Translations under genes and position numbers: made by a program
Notes under the pieces: generated by a model
Database searches by the model: none
What the model was told of the DNA's origin: nothing
The model's input: only the letters and a program-made list of their open reading frames with translations
Shown: positions 34,479 through 42,941 of the stretch, piece after piece
How positions within the stretch are numbered: position 1 is the stretch's first letter
Layout: each line of letters starts with the position of its first letter
Source: Bacillota bacterium
GTDB lineage: Bacteria > Bacillota > Clostridia > Christensenellales > SZUA-584
Assembly: GCA_023461435.1 (NCBI GenBank)
Contig: JAEYLC010000023.1
Coordinates: 62,001-126,000, forward strand
Length of the DNA: 64,000 nt
Direction: 5' to 3'

Positions 34479-35339
34479 CTATTCGGCCATGATAAAACCG
34501 TATTTTTCAAACAATGCGACGCATTCATCGGTTTTCAGATAATCGATGAAGCCCTGTGCCTGCTCGGCGTATTTCGACGCCTTGAGTATGGCGACAGGAT
34601 AGATGATTTTTTTCACGCTGTCCGCAGGTGCTTCGCAAACCACGGTGACTTTATCCGTGGTGGCCGCATCCGTGGCATACACGATGCCCGCGTCCACTTC
34701 TCCGCCTTCCACCCATGTCAGCACCTGACGCACATCCGTGCCGAAGTTGGCTTTGGCTTCCACAGTGTCCTTGATGCCGAGATTGGTCAGCAGCTCCTCG
34801 CCGTACTGTCCCGCGGGAACGCTGGCCGGGTCGCCCATCGCGACGAGCTTGACATCCTCTTTTGCCAAATCATCAAAGCTCTTGAGGCCGAGCGCGGAGT
34901 CCTTAGGCACGATGAGTACCACTTTGTTCTCCAGCAGATTGGCGCGGGACCCGTCGAGCAGCAGCGTTCCTTCTTCGAGCGCATCCATCTGCTTCTGGGC
35001 GGCCGACATGAAGATATCCACCGGCGCACCATCTTCTATCTGAGTCTGCAGTGCGCCGGAGGCACCGTATGTAAACGTCAATGTCACATTGGGCGCGACG
35101 TTTTTATAGCTTTGGGCAATCTCCGCTGTGACATCGGTAAGACTGGCTGCGGCTGCTATGATCAGCTCCACGGGTTCTGCGGTCGCTTCGGGTGTGGCCG
35201 TTGCTTCCGGTGTGGCGGATACTGACGCTTCGGGCGTCGCGGTTTCCGACGGCGAGACCGACTCGGCTGCGGGTGCGCTGCAGCCGATCAGGGCCATCAC
35301 CATGCACAGTACCAAGACAATACCAAGGATTTTCTTCAT
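34479..35339 (-). CDS. Molybdate-binding lipoprotein ModA
   Basis: This extracellular receptor captures molybdate (and tungstate) for ModBC. The 286-residue product has a lipoprotein signal ending at LIGC with Cys20. A low-complexity Ser/Thr/Pro/Glu/Ala spacer of about 35 residues with repeated TPEA units follows, then the type II binding fold starting IIAAAASLTD. Conserved ligand contacts include the serine in AAASLTD and the GASGALQTQIEDGAPVDIF region. The repetitive spacer is longer than usual and probably tethers the receptor away from the membrane. Confidence 0.95.
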   Translation of the reverse strand: MKKILGIVLVLCMVMALIGCSAPAAESVSPSETATPEASVSATPEATATPEATAEPVELIIAAAASLTDVTAEIAQSYKNVAPNVTLTFTYGASGALQTQIEDGAPVDIFMSAAQKQMDALEEGTLLLDGSRANLLENKVVLIVPKDSALGLKSFDDLAKEDVKLVAMGDPASVPAGQYGEELLTNLGIKDTVEAKANFGTDVRQVLTWVEGGEVDAGIVYATDAATTDKVTVVCEAPADSVKKIIYPVAILKASKYAEQAQGFIDYLKTDECVALFEKYGFIMAE

Positions 35340-35377
35340 AAAAAACCTCTTTTCTTGCGCTATGATGCGCAGTAAAT

Positions 35378-35863
35378 TTATTTTTTCCGGTTTTCAAAGC
35401 GTCCGCTTTTGCCGCCGCTTTTACTCTCCAGATAGATACGCGATATCTCCATGCTTTTGTCGAGCGCCTTGCACATGTCGTAGACGGTGAGCAGCGCCAC
35501 GCTGACGCCCGTCAAGGCTTCCATCTCCACACCGGTTTTGCCGCTCAGCCTGGCCGTGCAGATCGCCGTCACCGTACAGGCTTTGTCATCAAGTTCAAAA
35601 TCAACGCTCACCTTGGTGAGCATCAGCGGGTGGCACAAAGGAATCAGATCCGAAGTCCGTTTGGCCCCCATGATGCCGGCCACTCTCGCGACGCCGAGCA
35701 CATCACCCTTGCCGGCCGTTCCGCCCTTCACGGCGTCAAAAGCGGCACGGCTCATTGCGATACTCCCTCTTGCGGTCGCTTCGCGCGAAGTCTCTTCTTT
35801 ATCGGACACATCCACCATCGCCGCGTTTCCCTGATTGTCAAAGTGCGTCAGTTCTTTTTCCAT
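35378..35863 (-). CDS. Cyclic pyranopterin monophosphate synthase MoaC
   Basis: This enzyme converts the MoaA product to cyclic pyranopterin monophosphate. The 161-residue product has the conserved LIPLCHPL segment at about 73-80 and GVEMEALTGVSVALLTVYDMCKA near residues 112-130. It lies 9 nt after the moeA-like gene and 38 nt before modA in the same operon. Confidence 0.96.
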   Translation of the reverse strand: MEKELTHFDNQGNAAMVDVSDKEETSREATARGSIAMSRAAFDAVKGGTAGKGDVLGVARVAGIMGAKRTSDLIPLCHPLMLTKVSVDFELDDKACTVTAICTARLSGKTGVEMEALTGVSVALLTVYDMCKALDKSMEISRIYLESKSGGKSGRFENRKK

Positions 35864-35872
35864 CGTATTCTC

Positions 35873-36901
35873 CTATTTTCCGAAACCGCAGTTCGGGAAT
35901 GTGCAGACATCGCACTTTAAGCAAAGCCCGCCGTGGCCGAGAACCGACATATCTTCCGCCGACAGCTTCTCGCCCGCCATGATGCGCGGTAGCACAATAT
36001 CGAATATCGTGCGTTTGGCGTACATCACGCAGCCCGGCAGCCCCAGTATCGGTATGTCTTGCCCGCCCGCCTCATAGTAAGCCAGCAGGAACATGGCGCC
36101 GGGCAGCACGGGCGCGCCGTATGTCACCAGCCTTGCGGATGTGTTTTTGATCGCCGTCGGCGTCGTGTCGTCGGGGTCAACGCTCATGCCGCCGGTGCAG
36201 ATGATCAAATCGGCGCCGCTTTTGATGGCCTCAAGCACTGTGCCCGTGATTTTGGCCGTATCGTCGTCCACGATCGTTTTGCTGAGTATATCCACCTCAT
36301 ATTCGGACAGCTTTTCTTCGATCACGGGTCCGAACGCGTCCTCAATGCGTCCGTGGTAGACCTCGCTGCCCGTGACCACGATGGCCGCTGTTTTATGCTG
36401 GTATGGCATTATCCGCATCAATGGCTCGCTGCCCGCCTCGTCTGCCGCTTTTTCCATTTTGGCTTTAGCGATCAGCAGCGGGATCACGCGCGTGCCTGCG
36501 AGCTTGTCGCCTTTTCTGACGGGCGTATCGGTATGTCTCGTCGCGATGATGATTTCACCGAGCGCGTTGATGCGATTAAGTCGCGCCACATCCACTTTGA
36601 ACAAGCCGTCAATATCGCTGAAAAGCTCGATTTTGCCTTCCTTTGGTTTCGAAGCGGACATGTATTTGTTGGTGCACATATCGCGAAGCATTTCCGCCGC
36701 CTCATCCTCGTGCAGCGTGTCCTCGGTCTTCTCCCAGACGTATAAATGCTCCTTGCCCATCGACAAAAGCACGGGTATATCCTCCTCCGTCACGATGTGG
36801 CCCTTGCGGAAAACGGCGTCCTTGCTGACATCCTTAATAATCCGGGTCATATCGTGGCACAACACATGCCCCACTGCATCCGTTGTCTTAATCTGTTTCA
36901 T
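35873..36901 (-). CDS. MoeA/MogA-type molybdopterin-binding protein with Cys-rich tail
   Basis: The 342-residue protein carries a molybdopterin-binding domain at about 165-310 (ICTGGMSVDPDDTTPTAI, then LPGAMFLLAY and LGLPGC). Its N-terminal part is shorter than in MoeA. The C-terminus ends in a cysteine cluster (Cys327, Cys330, Cys333, Cys338) that could bind metal or an Fe-S cluster. It is the first gene of the molybdenum operon, with GGGGAGA before the ATG. It probably helps insert molybdenum into the pterin or delivers the cofactor; the exact step is not certain. Confidence 0.85.
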   Translation of the reverse strand: MKQIKTTDAVGHVLCHDMTRIIKDVSKDAVFRKGHIVTEEDIPVLLSMGKEHLYVWEKTEDTLHEDEAAEMLRDMCTNKYMSASKPKEGKIELFSDIDGLFKVDVARLNRINALGEIIIATRHTDTPVRKGDKLAGTRVIPLLIAKAKMEKAADEAGSEPLMRIMPYQHKTAAIVVTGSEVYHGRIEDAFGPVIEEKLSEYEVDILSKTIVDDDTAKITGTVLEAIKSGADLIICTGGMSVDPDDTTPTAIKNTSARLVTYGAPVLPGAMFLLAYYEAGGQDIPILGLPGCVMYAKRTIFDIVLPRIMAGEKLSAEDMSVLGHGGLCLKCDVCTFPNCGFGK

Positions 36902-37101
36902 CTCTGTCTCCCCATACCGTCACTATTCATTTGTTGTATCGCTTCATTGCGGAATCAGCCGATTTTATATTCGGCTTTAAAAGCGGTCTGCTCATATTTT
37001 GAGCATCGCCGGTAAATGTTACCCTTTTATTGGAGCTATATTAACATGAAAATGGTCAAAAGTATGTTGCTATGGCAACGCAATAATCGCAATCTTTGTC
37101 T

Positions 37102-37134
37102 GAAAAATGAAAAACCGCCCGAAGATGAGCGGTT
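37102..37134 (-). terminator. Terminator upstream of the molybdenum operon
   Basis: On the minus strand AACCGCTC and GGGCGGTT form an 8-bp stem (one G-U) with loop ATCTTC, followed by TTTTTCATTTTT. It would stop transcripts coming from the purine genes before the molybdenum operon. Its sequence is related, in inverted orientation, to the hairpin at 37471-37495. Confidence 0.75.
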
Positions 37135-37292
37135 CAGGTCAAAGCGTTTGCCATGGGATGCTTCACTTCACTGACGTTTCGTTCAGCATGACCGGTTGTC
37201 GATAAAGTGTAGTAAACCTCACTCAGTGCGGGAGGCAAAGTTACGAGCATATACATATAACTTGCACTACGGTACTTTTTGCTCGAAATACT

Positions 37293-37409
37293 AGCTCCCT
37301 CTGGAGGGAGCTGTCGCCGCAGGCGACTGAGGGAGGATCAGTCAAAGCTGTGCTAATTATACTCCCTCAATCAAATGCCGGATTGAAATCCGCCATTTGA
37401 CCAGCTCCC
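37293..37409. repeat. Inverted pair of palindromic CTCCCTCA/AGCTCCC repeat units
   Basis: Two copies of one short repeat architecture face each other. On the minus strand from 37335 to 37293: CTCCCTCA, hairpin GTCGCC-TGC-GGCGAC, AGCTCCC, and a second hairpin GAGGGAGCT. On the plus strand from 37362: CTCCCTCA, a 14-bp hairpin with one mismatch (37371-37400), then AGCTCCC at 37403-37409. Similar small palindromic repeats are scattered in Clostridia genomes. No coding potential is seen in 37135-37470. Confidence 0.7.
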
Positions 37410-37470
37410 AATCCACCCTTATAGGGTAGCCGTCAGAGGGGGCATGGTAAAATGCTTTTTTGACACTCTG

Positions 37471-37495
37471 AACCGCCCGATTGACGGGCGGTTTT
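37471..37495 (+). terminator. Hairpin terminator next to guanine deaminase gene
   Basis: A perfect 9-bp stem, AACCGCCCG and CGGGCGGTT, encloses ATTGA and is followed by TTG on the plus strand. It lies 11 nt beyond the stop of the minus-strand guanine deaminase gene. On the minus strand the T-tract is poor, so termination there relies on the stem or on the later hairpin at 37102-37134. Confidence 0.65.
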
Positions 37496-37505
37496 GTGTA
37501 TCAAC

Positions 37506-38780
37506 TTATTGCAGCAGTCTTCCCTTCACATACTTCTTCACGATGTTTTGGTCTGTGGAGAGATGCACGACCCGCTCCAGGCGCTGCGGCAACGCCAGCG
37601 GATTCAGGCCGTTGATGCCGCTGTCGTCAATCACCACGGCGTCCAGCTCATAGCCCGGCTCAAAGCTGCCCACAAGCCCGAAGAAGCGGCCGCCGCCCTT
37701 GGTGGCCATATAGAAAGCTTCCGGCAGAGACAGCGGCGCCGCATACTGATCCACGAATACCGAATACAGCTTGGAGGCCTGTATCGCGTCGGAAACCGCG
37801 CGGAACATGGATATCGAGAAACCGCCCGCGACGTCCGTGCCCAGCCCCACAAGCAGCCCCTTTTCCAGCATGCGGCGCACGGGCGCGATGCCGCTGCACA
37901 GGTTGAAGTTGGACTCCGGGCAATGCGCCACAGTCACCCCGCTGTCGCGGATGAAGTCCATCTCGCTGTCCGACAGGTGGACGCAGTGCGCCATGATTGT
38001 CGGCTGCTGCCCGAAAAGGCCGTAGCGCCGGTATACGTGGGCATACGTCTCATCCTCGGGATGGAGCTGCTTCACCCAGCTGATTTCATACAGATTTTCG
38101 GACAGGTGCGATTGGACGGGCACTGAAAAGCGCTTGGCCATCTCACCGAGCTGCCCCATCAGCTCCGGCGTACACGTGGGCACAAAGCGCGGCGTGATAA
38201 TCGGCTTCGTGTTTTGATACGCATGCTGGGTATGGCGGAGCCAAGTCTCCGTGTCTTTGAGAGAATCTTGAGTCGTTTCTGCCAGGGCGGACGCGCAGTT
38301 GCGGTCCATATTCACCTTGCCGACATACGTGGCGAGGCCGGATTCCTCCAGCATACGCATCAGCACATCCGCCGTGTCGGCGTGCACCGTCGCGAAGACG
38401 GACGCGCGCGTGGTCACGCCGGATTTCAGGGCAGCACAAAAAGCCCCGTAAGCCGCCGCCGCGTATTCGGAGTCGGCGTACTTCGCTTCTTCCGGAAACG
38501 CGTATTTATCGAGCCATGGGATGAGCTCCAAATCCATGCCCATGCCGCGCACGGCAAACTGCGGCGCGTGCACGTGCAAATCCACGAGTCCCGGCAGTAT
38601 CAGGCTGCCGCCGCAATCCGTCACTTCGGCATTCCGATACCTTTCCGGCAGGTCAGAAAACACGCCCGTGACAATGCCGTCTTCGCTGACGATATAACCG
38701 TTTTCCAGTGCCGTCAGCTCCCTCTGCGTTTCCGTGTATATGATATTCCCTTTAAGAATCAGCAAACCATCCATTGACAT
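37506..38780 (-). CDS. Guanine deaminase
   Basis: This enzyme deaminates guanine to xanthine in the cytoplasm, feeding the xanthine dehydrogenase encoded upstream. The 424-residue amidohydrolase has the metal site LVDLHVHAPQ, the guanine-deaminase region GMGMDLELIPWLDKYAFPEE, RFVPTCTPELM, SHLSEN, AHCVHLSDSE and GTDVAGG. These features separate it from cytosine or S-adenosylhomocysteine deaminases. The ATG at 38780 is chosen because AAGGTG lies 8 nt upstream; a longer frame to 38822 lacks support. It lies 78 nt after the xdhC gene and is probably the last gene of the riboswitch-controlled operon. Confidence 0.92.
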   Translation of the reverse strand: MSMDGLLILKGNIIYTETQRELTALENGYIVSEDGIVTGVFSDLPERYRNAEVTDCGGSLILPGLVDLHVHAPQFAVRGMGMDLELIPWLDKYAFPEEAKYADSEYAAAAYGAFCAALKSGVTTRASVFATVHADTADVLMRMLEESGLATYVGKVNMDRNCASALAETTQDSLKDTETWLRHTQHAYQNTKPIITPRFVPTCTPELMGQLGEMAKRFSVPVQSHLSENLYEISWVKQLHPEDETYAHVYRRYGLFGQQPTIMAHCVHLSDSEMDFIRDSGVTVAHCPESNFNLCSGIAPVRRMLEKGLLVGLGTDVAGGFSISMFRAVSDAIQASKLYSVFVDQYAAPLSLPEAFYMATKGGGRFFGLVGSFEPGYELDAVVIDDSGINGLNPLALPQRLERVVHLSTDQNIVKKYVKGRLLQ

Positions 38781-38858
38781 TCCGTGATCACCTTCCGCTG
38801 TTAACAAGCCACGCCCGGTCATCCGAGCGTGATTCTCTCTTTATTTTGAGCCCATGCG

Positions 38859-39359
38859 CTATTGAACCGGCATTTCCTTGCCGAGGCGTTTGTACATCGT
38901 TTTCTTCACAGCCCGCAATATGTTCTCGTAGCCGGTGCAGCGGCACAGATGCCCGCTCATCAGCTTGCGCAGCTCGTCGTCGGTATACTCCCTGCCGCTC
39001 TCGAGTATCTCAATGGCGGACATGATGAAGCCGGGCGTGCAAAAGCCGCACTGTACGGCTGACTCGTCGATAAACGCCTGCTGGATGTCACTGAGCTCGC
39101 CGTTCGGGCCCAGCAGGCTTTCCAGCGTGCGTATCTTCTTGCCGCGCGCCCACACCGCAAGATAGATGCAGGAGTTATAGCACTCGCCGTCGATGATCAC
39201 GTTGCACGCGCCGCACTCGCCCACCTCGCAGCCTTTTTTTACAGAGGTCATGCGAAAGTCGTTGCGGAGCATATCCGTCAGCGAGGCACGGGCGTCCACC
39301 ATGACGGTCACGTCCTTGTCGTTCAGGTTGAATTCTATCATCCGGTACTGGTCTTTCAT
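38859..39359 (-). CDS. Xanthine dehydrogenase [2Fe-2S] subunit XdhC
   Basis: The 166-residue small subunit carries two [2Fe-2S] clusters: Cys44, Cys49, Cys52 and Cys64 in the N-terminal plant-type ferredoxin domain, and Cys104, Cys107, Cys139 and Cys141 in the helical second domain. It passes electrons from the molybdenum site to FAD. The ATG overlaps the stop codon of xdhB with GGAGGTGAG upstream. Size and order match the XdhA-XdhB-XdhC set of E. coli; related enzymes include purine hydroxylases and CO-dehydrogenase-type proteins. Confidence 0.9.
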   Translation of the reverse strand: MKDQYRMIEFNLNDKDVTVMVDARASLTDMLRNDFRMTSVKKGCEVGECGACNVIIDGECYNSCIYLAVWARGKKIRTLESLLGPNGELSDIQQAFIDESAVQCGFCTPGFIMSAIEILESGREYTDDELRKLMSGHLCRCTGYENILRAVKKTMYKRLGKEMPVQ

Positions 39360-40240
39360 TCGAGCTCACCTCCGCAACGTTTCACCGATTCGGCTAGCGC
39401 GCGTTTCGCGAGCTCCACGGCGATCTGCTGGCGCAGCGCCTTGGATGCGCGCCACGAGTCGCGCGGGTTTATGTCCTGAAGCACCGCCTTGCCGAACGCC
39501 TTCACCGTGGCTTCAGACACGGGCCTTCCGTTCGCCGCGGCTTCCGCAGACGGCGCGCGCATGGGCACAGGCCCCGCCACGCCATAGGCGGTGCGCACGC
39601 GCGCGAACGTCTTCTTGTCTTGCGACAGGCGGACATTGACGGAGCAGCCAAGAGTCGCGATGTCCATCGCGCTTCTCATGGCGTACTTGATATAGCTGCC
39701 ATGCGTATCCGCGTAGCTCTCCTTCGGTATAATGAGCGCGGTCTGTATCTCGCCGGGCCGGATATCCACCTTGCCGGCCTTGATATAAAATTCCTTGATG
39801 GGCATGCGCCGCACGCCCTCCGGCCCGGTCAGCTCTACGAGAGCTTCCCACGCGTGCAGCGTGGACGCGGAATCCGCCGATGTCACGCCGTTGCAGGTAT
39901 TGCCGCCGATGGTCGCGATGTTGCGAATCTGCGGGCCGCCCACCTGATCCACCGCTTCTCCGAGCACACCTAAGTATTTTTGTATGATCGGGTTTTTGGT
40001 GATGTGCGAGAAGCTGGTGAGCGAGCCGATGCGGATCGCGTCGTCCTCATCAATGGTGACGCCGCGCAATTCATCGATCATATAGATCGAGATCAGCTCG
40101 ACGCCCGCGCGTTTGCCCTCGCGCATCTGTATCAGCACGTCGGAGCCGCCCGCGATGACGTGGGCGTCCGGGTGCTCCATGCGCAGACGAACGGCATCCG
40201 CCACGCTCTGCGCTTCGTACAATTCCTTCATATCAAACAT
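39356..40240 (-). CDS. Xanthine dehydrogenase FAD subunit XdhB
   Basis: The 294-residue FAD-binding subunit shows VIAGGSDVLIQM near residue 29-40 and TIGGNTCNGVTSADSA near 107-122, the two flavin-binding segments of the molybdopterin dehydrogenase FAD family. It passes electrons from the iron-sulfur subunit to an acceptor such as NAD. It lies 6 nt after xdhA and overlaps xdhC by 4 nt. Confidence 0.92.
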   Translation of the reverse strand: MFDMKELYEAQSVADAVRLRMEHPDAHVIAGGSDVLIQMREGKRAGVELISIYMIDELRGVTIDEDDAIRIGSLTSFSHITKNPIIQKYLGVLGEAVDQVGGPQIRNIATIGGNTCNGVTSADSASTLHAWEALVELTGPEGVRRMPIKEFYIKAGKVDIRPGEIQTALIIPKESYADTHGSYIKYAMRSAMDIATLGCSVNVRLSQDKKTFARVRTAYGVAGPVPMRAPSAEAAANGRPVSEATVKAFGKAVLQDINPRDSWRASKALRQQIAVELAKRALAESVKRCGGELE

Positions 40241-40246
40241 AGCCGT

Positions 40247-42559
40247 TTATTCCTCCTCTTTTGAGGGGTCCTCAATGAGCCCTTCCTCAGTGAACCGCTG
40301 GAACAGTATATGCGGGTTTAATGGCAGCCTGTCAATCGCAACGCCGGTGGCGTTCAATATCGCGTTCCGTATCGCGGGTGCGACTGGCGTGGCCGGCGGT
40401 TCGCCGAGCGCCTTGGTGCCAAACGGGCTGGTGGGTTCGGGGTTTTCCACGAATTGCGCCTCCAGATGCGGGTGATCAAGCATCGTGGACAGCTTGTAAT
40501 CGAGCAGGTTGTTATTGAGCGCTTTGCCCGTTTTCGGGTCGAACAGCAGCTGCTCGGAGAGGCCGTAGCCGATGCCCATCGACATGCCGCCGTGCACCTG
40601 AGCCTCGGCGAGCGCCGGGTTGATCAGCGTCCCGCAGTCGTGCACGTTGACGATTTTCTTCAGCGTCGCCTTGCAAAGCGGGATATCCACCTCCACCTCC
40701 GCGATGCAGCACCCGAAGGAATACGCGTTGTTGGTGATATGGTAGCTCGATTCGGCGGTGATATGATCGCTCTTGTTCATGCTGTAGATCACCTCGGTCG
40801 CCAGCTCTCCAAGCGACATCAGCACCCGCCCGTCCGTCTTGCGGACGATATTGCTGTCTATGATATCCAGATTCGCTTCCGTCATGCGCGTCAGCTCGCT
40901 CGCGTGCTTTAATATCTTGCTTTTCAGTATCTGGCCTGTCTGTGTGATGGAGAAGCTGCACACATAAGTCTGGCGCGAGGCGTAAGCGCCGAGACCGTAC
41001 GGAGAGACGTCCGTGTCCTGGCAGGAGACGACGTGCACGTCATTGACGTCCTTCAGCCCCACCACATCCGCCGCCATCTGGGCAAACACCGTGTCGGCGC
41101 CCTGCCCGATCTCTGTTTCACCCACCTGCAGCTGTATCGAACCGTCCTCGTTCATCACCATGCGGCAGGAGGAATGCTCGAGCGCGATGGGCCAAACGGC
41201 CGTATTGTACCAGAAGCAGGAGATGCCGAGACCGCGGCGTATAGGGCCGGTCTGGTTCTTGTATTCCTCGATCTTCTTATGATAATCCATATATTCCATC
41301 GCCTTGTCGAGACACTGGTTATAGGTATCATAGTAATTCTCGTTCTTGGAGAAGTTATCCTTATAGCCCTGCGGCATCAGGTTCTTGCGCCGAAAAACCT
41401 CGGGGTCCATGCCAAGCGCCTTGCACACGTCGTCCGTATGGCTTTCCACCGCGAACATGGCCTGCGGTATGCCGTAGCCGCGCATCGCGCCCGCGGAGGA
41501 TTTGTTCGTATAAACAGTATAAGCGTCGCCCTGCACGTTGGGACAGGGGTACATTTGCGGGAACGCGCCCATGCCCTTGGCGACGATCGCGTGCCCGTGC
41601 GACGCGTACGCGCCCTGATCAGAATATGCTTCGAGCTTGCGCGCGACATAGGTGCCGTTCGGGCGCACCCAAGAGACGATGTGCGAGCGGATGGCATGGC
41701 GCGTGCGGTTGCTGACGAACGTGTCCTCACGGGGCACGTCGAGCTTTACGAGCCGTCCGCCCAGCTGCTGCGAAATAAACGCCACCAGCGGCTCATACAG
41801 CGTATCCTGCTTGTTTCCGAAGCCACCGCCGATGTACGGCTTGACGATGCGCACCTTGCCCCACGGAATACCCAGCGCCTGCCCCACCGTCCGGCGGACG
41901 ATGTGCGGTATCTGCGTGGACGCCACGACGACCATCCTGTCGCCCTCACCGTAAGCGTACGCCACGAAATTTTCGATGTGGCAGTGCTGCACCACCTGTG
42001 TGTCGTACCATTTGTCCACGCATATGAGCCCCGGCTCCTTGATGGCCTCATCATAGTTGCCAAGGTTGATGGATGTGTGCTTGAGCACGTTATTTCGGTA
42101 TTCGTCGTGCAGCTGCGGCGCGCCGTCCTTCATCGCCTCCTGCGGGTCCAGCACGAAGGGCAGCTCCTCGTAATCAACCTTCACGGCGCGGGCAGCCTGT
42201 GCCGCGGCCACTTCGTTCTCCGCCACCACCGCGGCCACGTCGTCGCCGTAATAGCGCACGTGTCTGTTCAGAAGCAGCCTGTCAGCCACGTCCTGATGCC
42301 CGGGGTCGGTGGACCACGGATGCCCTGCGGTGGGGAACTGAATATCCGGCACGTCAAAGCACGTGAATATCCTCACGACGCCGGGAATCTTTTCCGCCTC
42401 AGATACGTCGATGGATTTTACATAACCGTGCGCGATTGTGGACCGGACGACGACGGCAATCAGCGCGCCCTTGTCGCACAGATCGTCGGTGTACTTGGCG
42501 CGTCCGGTCGCTTTATCGAGCGCATCCACGCGCGTGACGCTTTTTCCTACCTGACTCAC
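40247..42559 (-). CDS. Xanthine dehydrogenase molybdenum subunit XdhA
   Basis: The 770-residue catalytic subunit of the xanthine oxidase family has the N-terminal alpha/beta hammerhead domain (about 15-125, GRAKYTDDL) and the molybdopterin-binding domain, with IGGGFGNKQD at about 240 and AMRGYG near 365. Its near-C-terminal region has GEPPATPVAPAIRNA, with a glutamate where the catalytic base is expected. The start is GTG at 42559, preceded by AAGGGGGA; a longer frame reaching 42727 would run back into the riboswitch leader. Substrate (xanthine, hypoxanthine or another purine) is inferred from the adjacent guanine deaminase and the purine-riboswitch-like leader. Confidence 0.9.
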   Translation of the reverse strand: MSQVGKSVTRVDALDKATGRAKYTDDLCDKGALIAVVVRSTIAHGYVKSIDVSEAEKIPGVVRIFTCFDVPDIQFPTAGHPWSTDPGHQDVADRLLLNRHVRYYGDDVAAVVAENEVAAAQAARAVKVDYEELPFVLDPQEAMKDGAPQLHDEYRNNVLKHTSINLGNYDEAIKEPGLICVDKWYDTQVVQHCHIENFVAYAYGEGDRMVVVASTQIPHIVRRTVGQALGIPWGKVRIVKPYIGGGFGNKQDTLYEPLVAFISQQLGGRLVKLDVPREDTFVSNRTRHAIRSHIVSWVRPNGTYVARKLEAYSDQGAYASHGHAIVAKGMGAFPQMYPCPNVQGDAYTVYTNKSSAGAMRGYGIPQAMFAVESHTDDVCKALGMDPEVFRRKNLMPQGYKDNFSKNENYYDTYNQCLDKAMEYMDYHKKIEEYKNQTGPIRRGLGISCFWYNTAVWPIALEHSSCRMVMNEDGSIQLQVGETEIGQGADTVFAQMAADVVGLKDVNDVHVVSCQDTDVSPYGLGAYASRQTYVCSFSITQTGQILKSKILKHASELTRMTEANLDIIDSNIVRKTDGRVLMSLGELATEVIYSMNKSDHITAESSYHITNNAYSFGCCIAEVEVDIPLCKATLKKIVNVHDCGTLINPALAEAQVHGGMSMGIGYGLSEQLLFDPKTGKALNNNLLDYKLSTMLDHPHLEAQFVENPEPTSPFGTKALGEPPATPVAPAIRNAILNATGVAIDRLPLNPHILFQRFTEEGLIEDPSKEEE

Positions 42560-42736
42560 AATGCATTCCCCCTTATCACATTGTCTGATACAATAATGTT
42601 TATATGCTGTCTGCCGTCCGCCATAAAAAGAGGCGGTCTGAATGCAAAAACCCCGGACCCGCAAAAGATACACCTTGAGAATCGGGCTGATCTTTGCCGG
42701 TTCACCCGGCACACAGCACGATTGCACAACATGTAT

Positions 42737-42807
42737 CTCTTGTAGCCTGGGGCAATTTACGGTCGCCTGTAGAGACGTCCATACCGATTAATGGACTTAT
42801 ACAAGAG
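42737..42807 (-). ncRNA. Purine-riboswitch-like aptamer in the xdhA leader
   Basis: On the minus strand, P1 is CTCTTGTA (42807-42800) with TACAAGAG (42744-42737). P2 is GTCCAT/ATGGAC with a loop containing CGG, the junction J2/3 is GTCTCTAC, and P3 is GGCGA/TTGCC closing loop CCGTAAA. The GTxTCTAC junction and the GG/CC loop partners match the guanine/adenine riboswitch core. The 3' junction before P1 reads CCAGGCTA instead of the usual GACTA, so the ligand is uncertain; a C in the position before TA would favour guanine-like ligands. It lies about 180 nt before xdhA. Confidence 0.8.
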
Positions 42808-42870
42808 TACCCAAAGCTGCGGACGGGATGCTCGCCTGTCAGCAGCCATGACTTATTCCGTTACACATAA

Positions 42871-42899
42871 ATTTTATCAACTCGCACATCCAATGTCAA
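42871..42899 (-). promoter_or_regulatory. Promoter of the xdhABC-guanine deaminase operon
   Basis: On the minus strand TTGACA (42899-42894), 17 bp, TAAAAT (42876-42871). Transcription would begin near 42864, about 57 nt before the riboswitch aptamer. Confidence 0.75.
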
Positions 42900-42941
42900 G
42901 CTGATTCAAGCCGTGATACATTAACAAAAACGAAACTTTGC

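Noticed and set aside
36902..37020. Molybdenum cofactor riboswitch before the moeA-like gene
   Set aside because: Only short hairpins (GCCGA/TCGGC and GCTCA/TGAGC) are seen. The conserved core of that riboswitch is not recognisable.
37293..37409. CRISPR array
   Set aside because: There are only two units, in opposite orientation, with different central hairpins and no regular spacers.
41033..42745. Plus-strand open frame of 570 codons
   Set aside because: It is antisense to xdhA and to the riboswitch leader. Its arginine- and histidine-rich product is typical of a GC-rich shadow frame.
42808..42864. Second aptamer upstream of the purine-riboswitch-like element
   Set aside because: A GCTGC/GCAGC stem with a long loop is visible, but I recognise no aptamer core.
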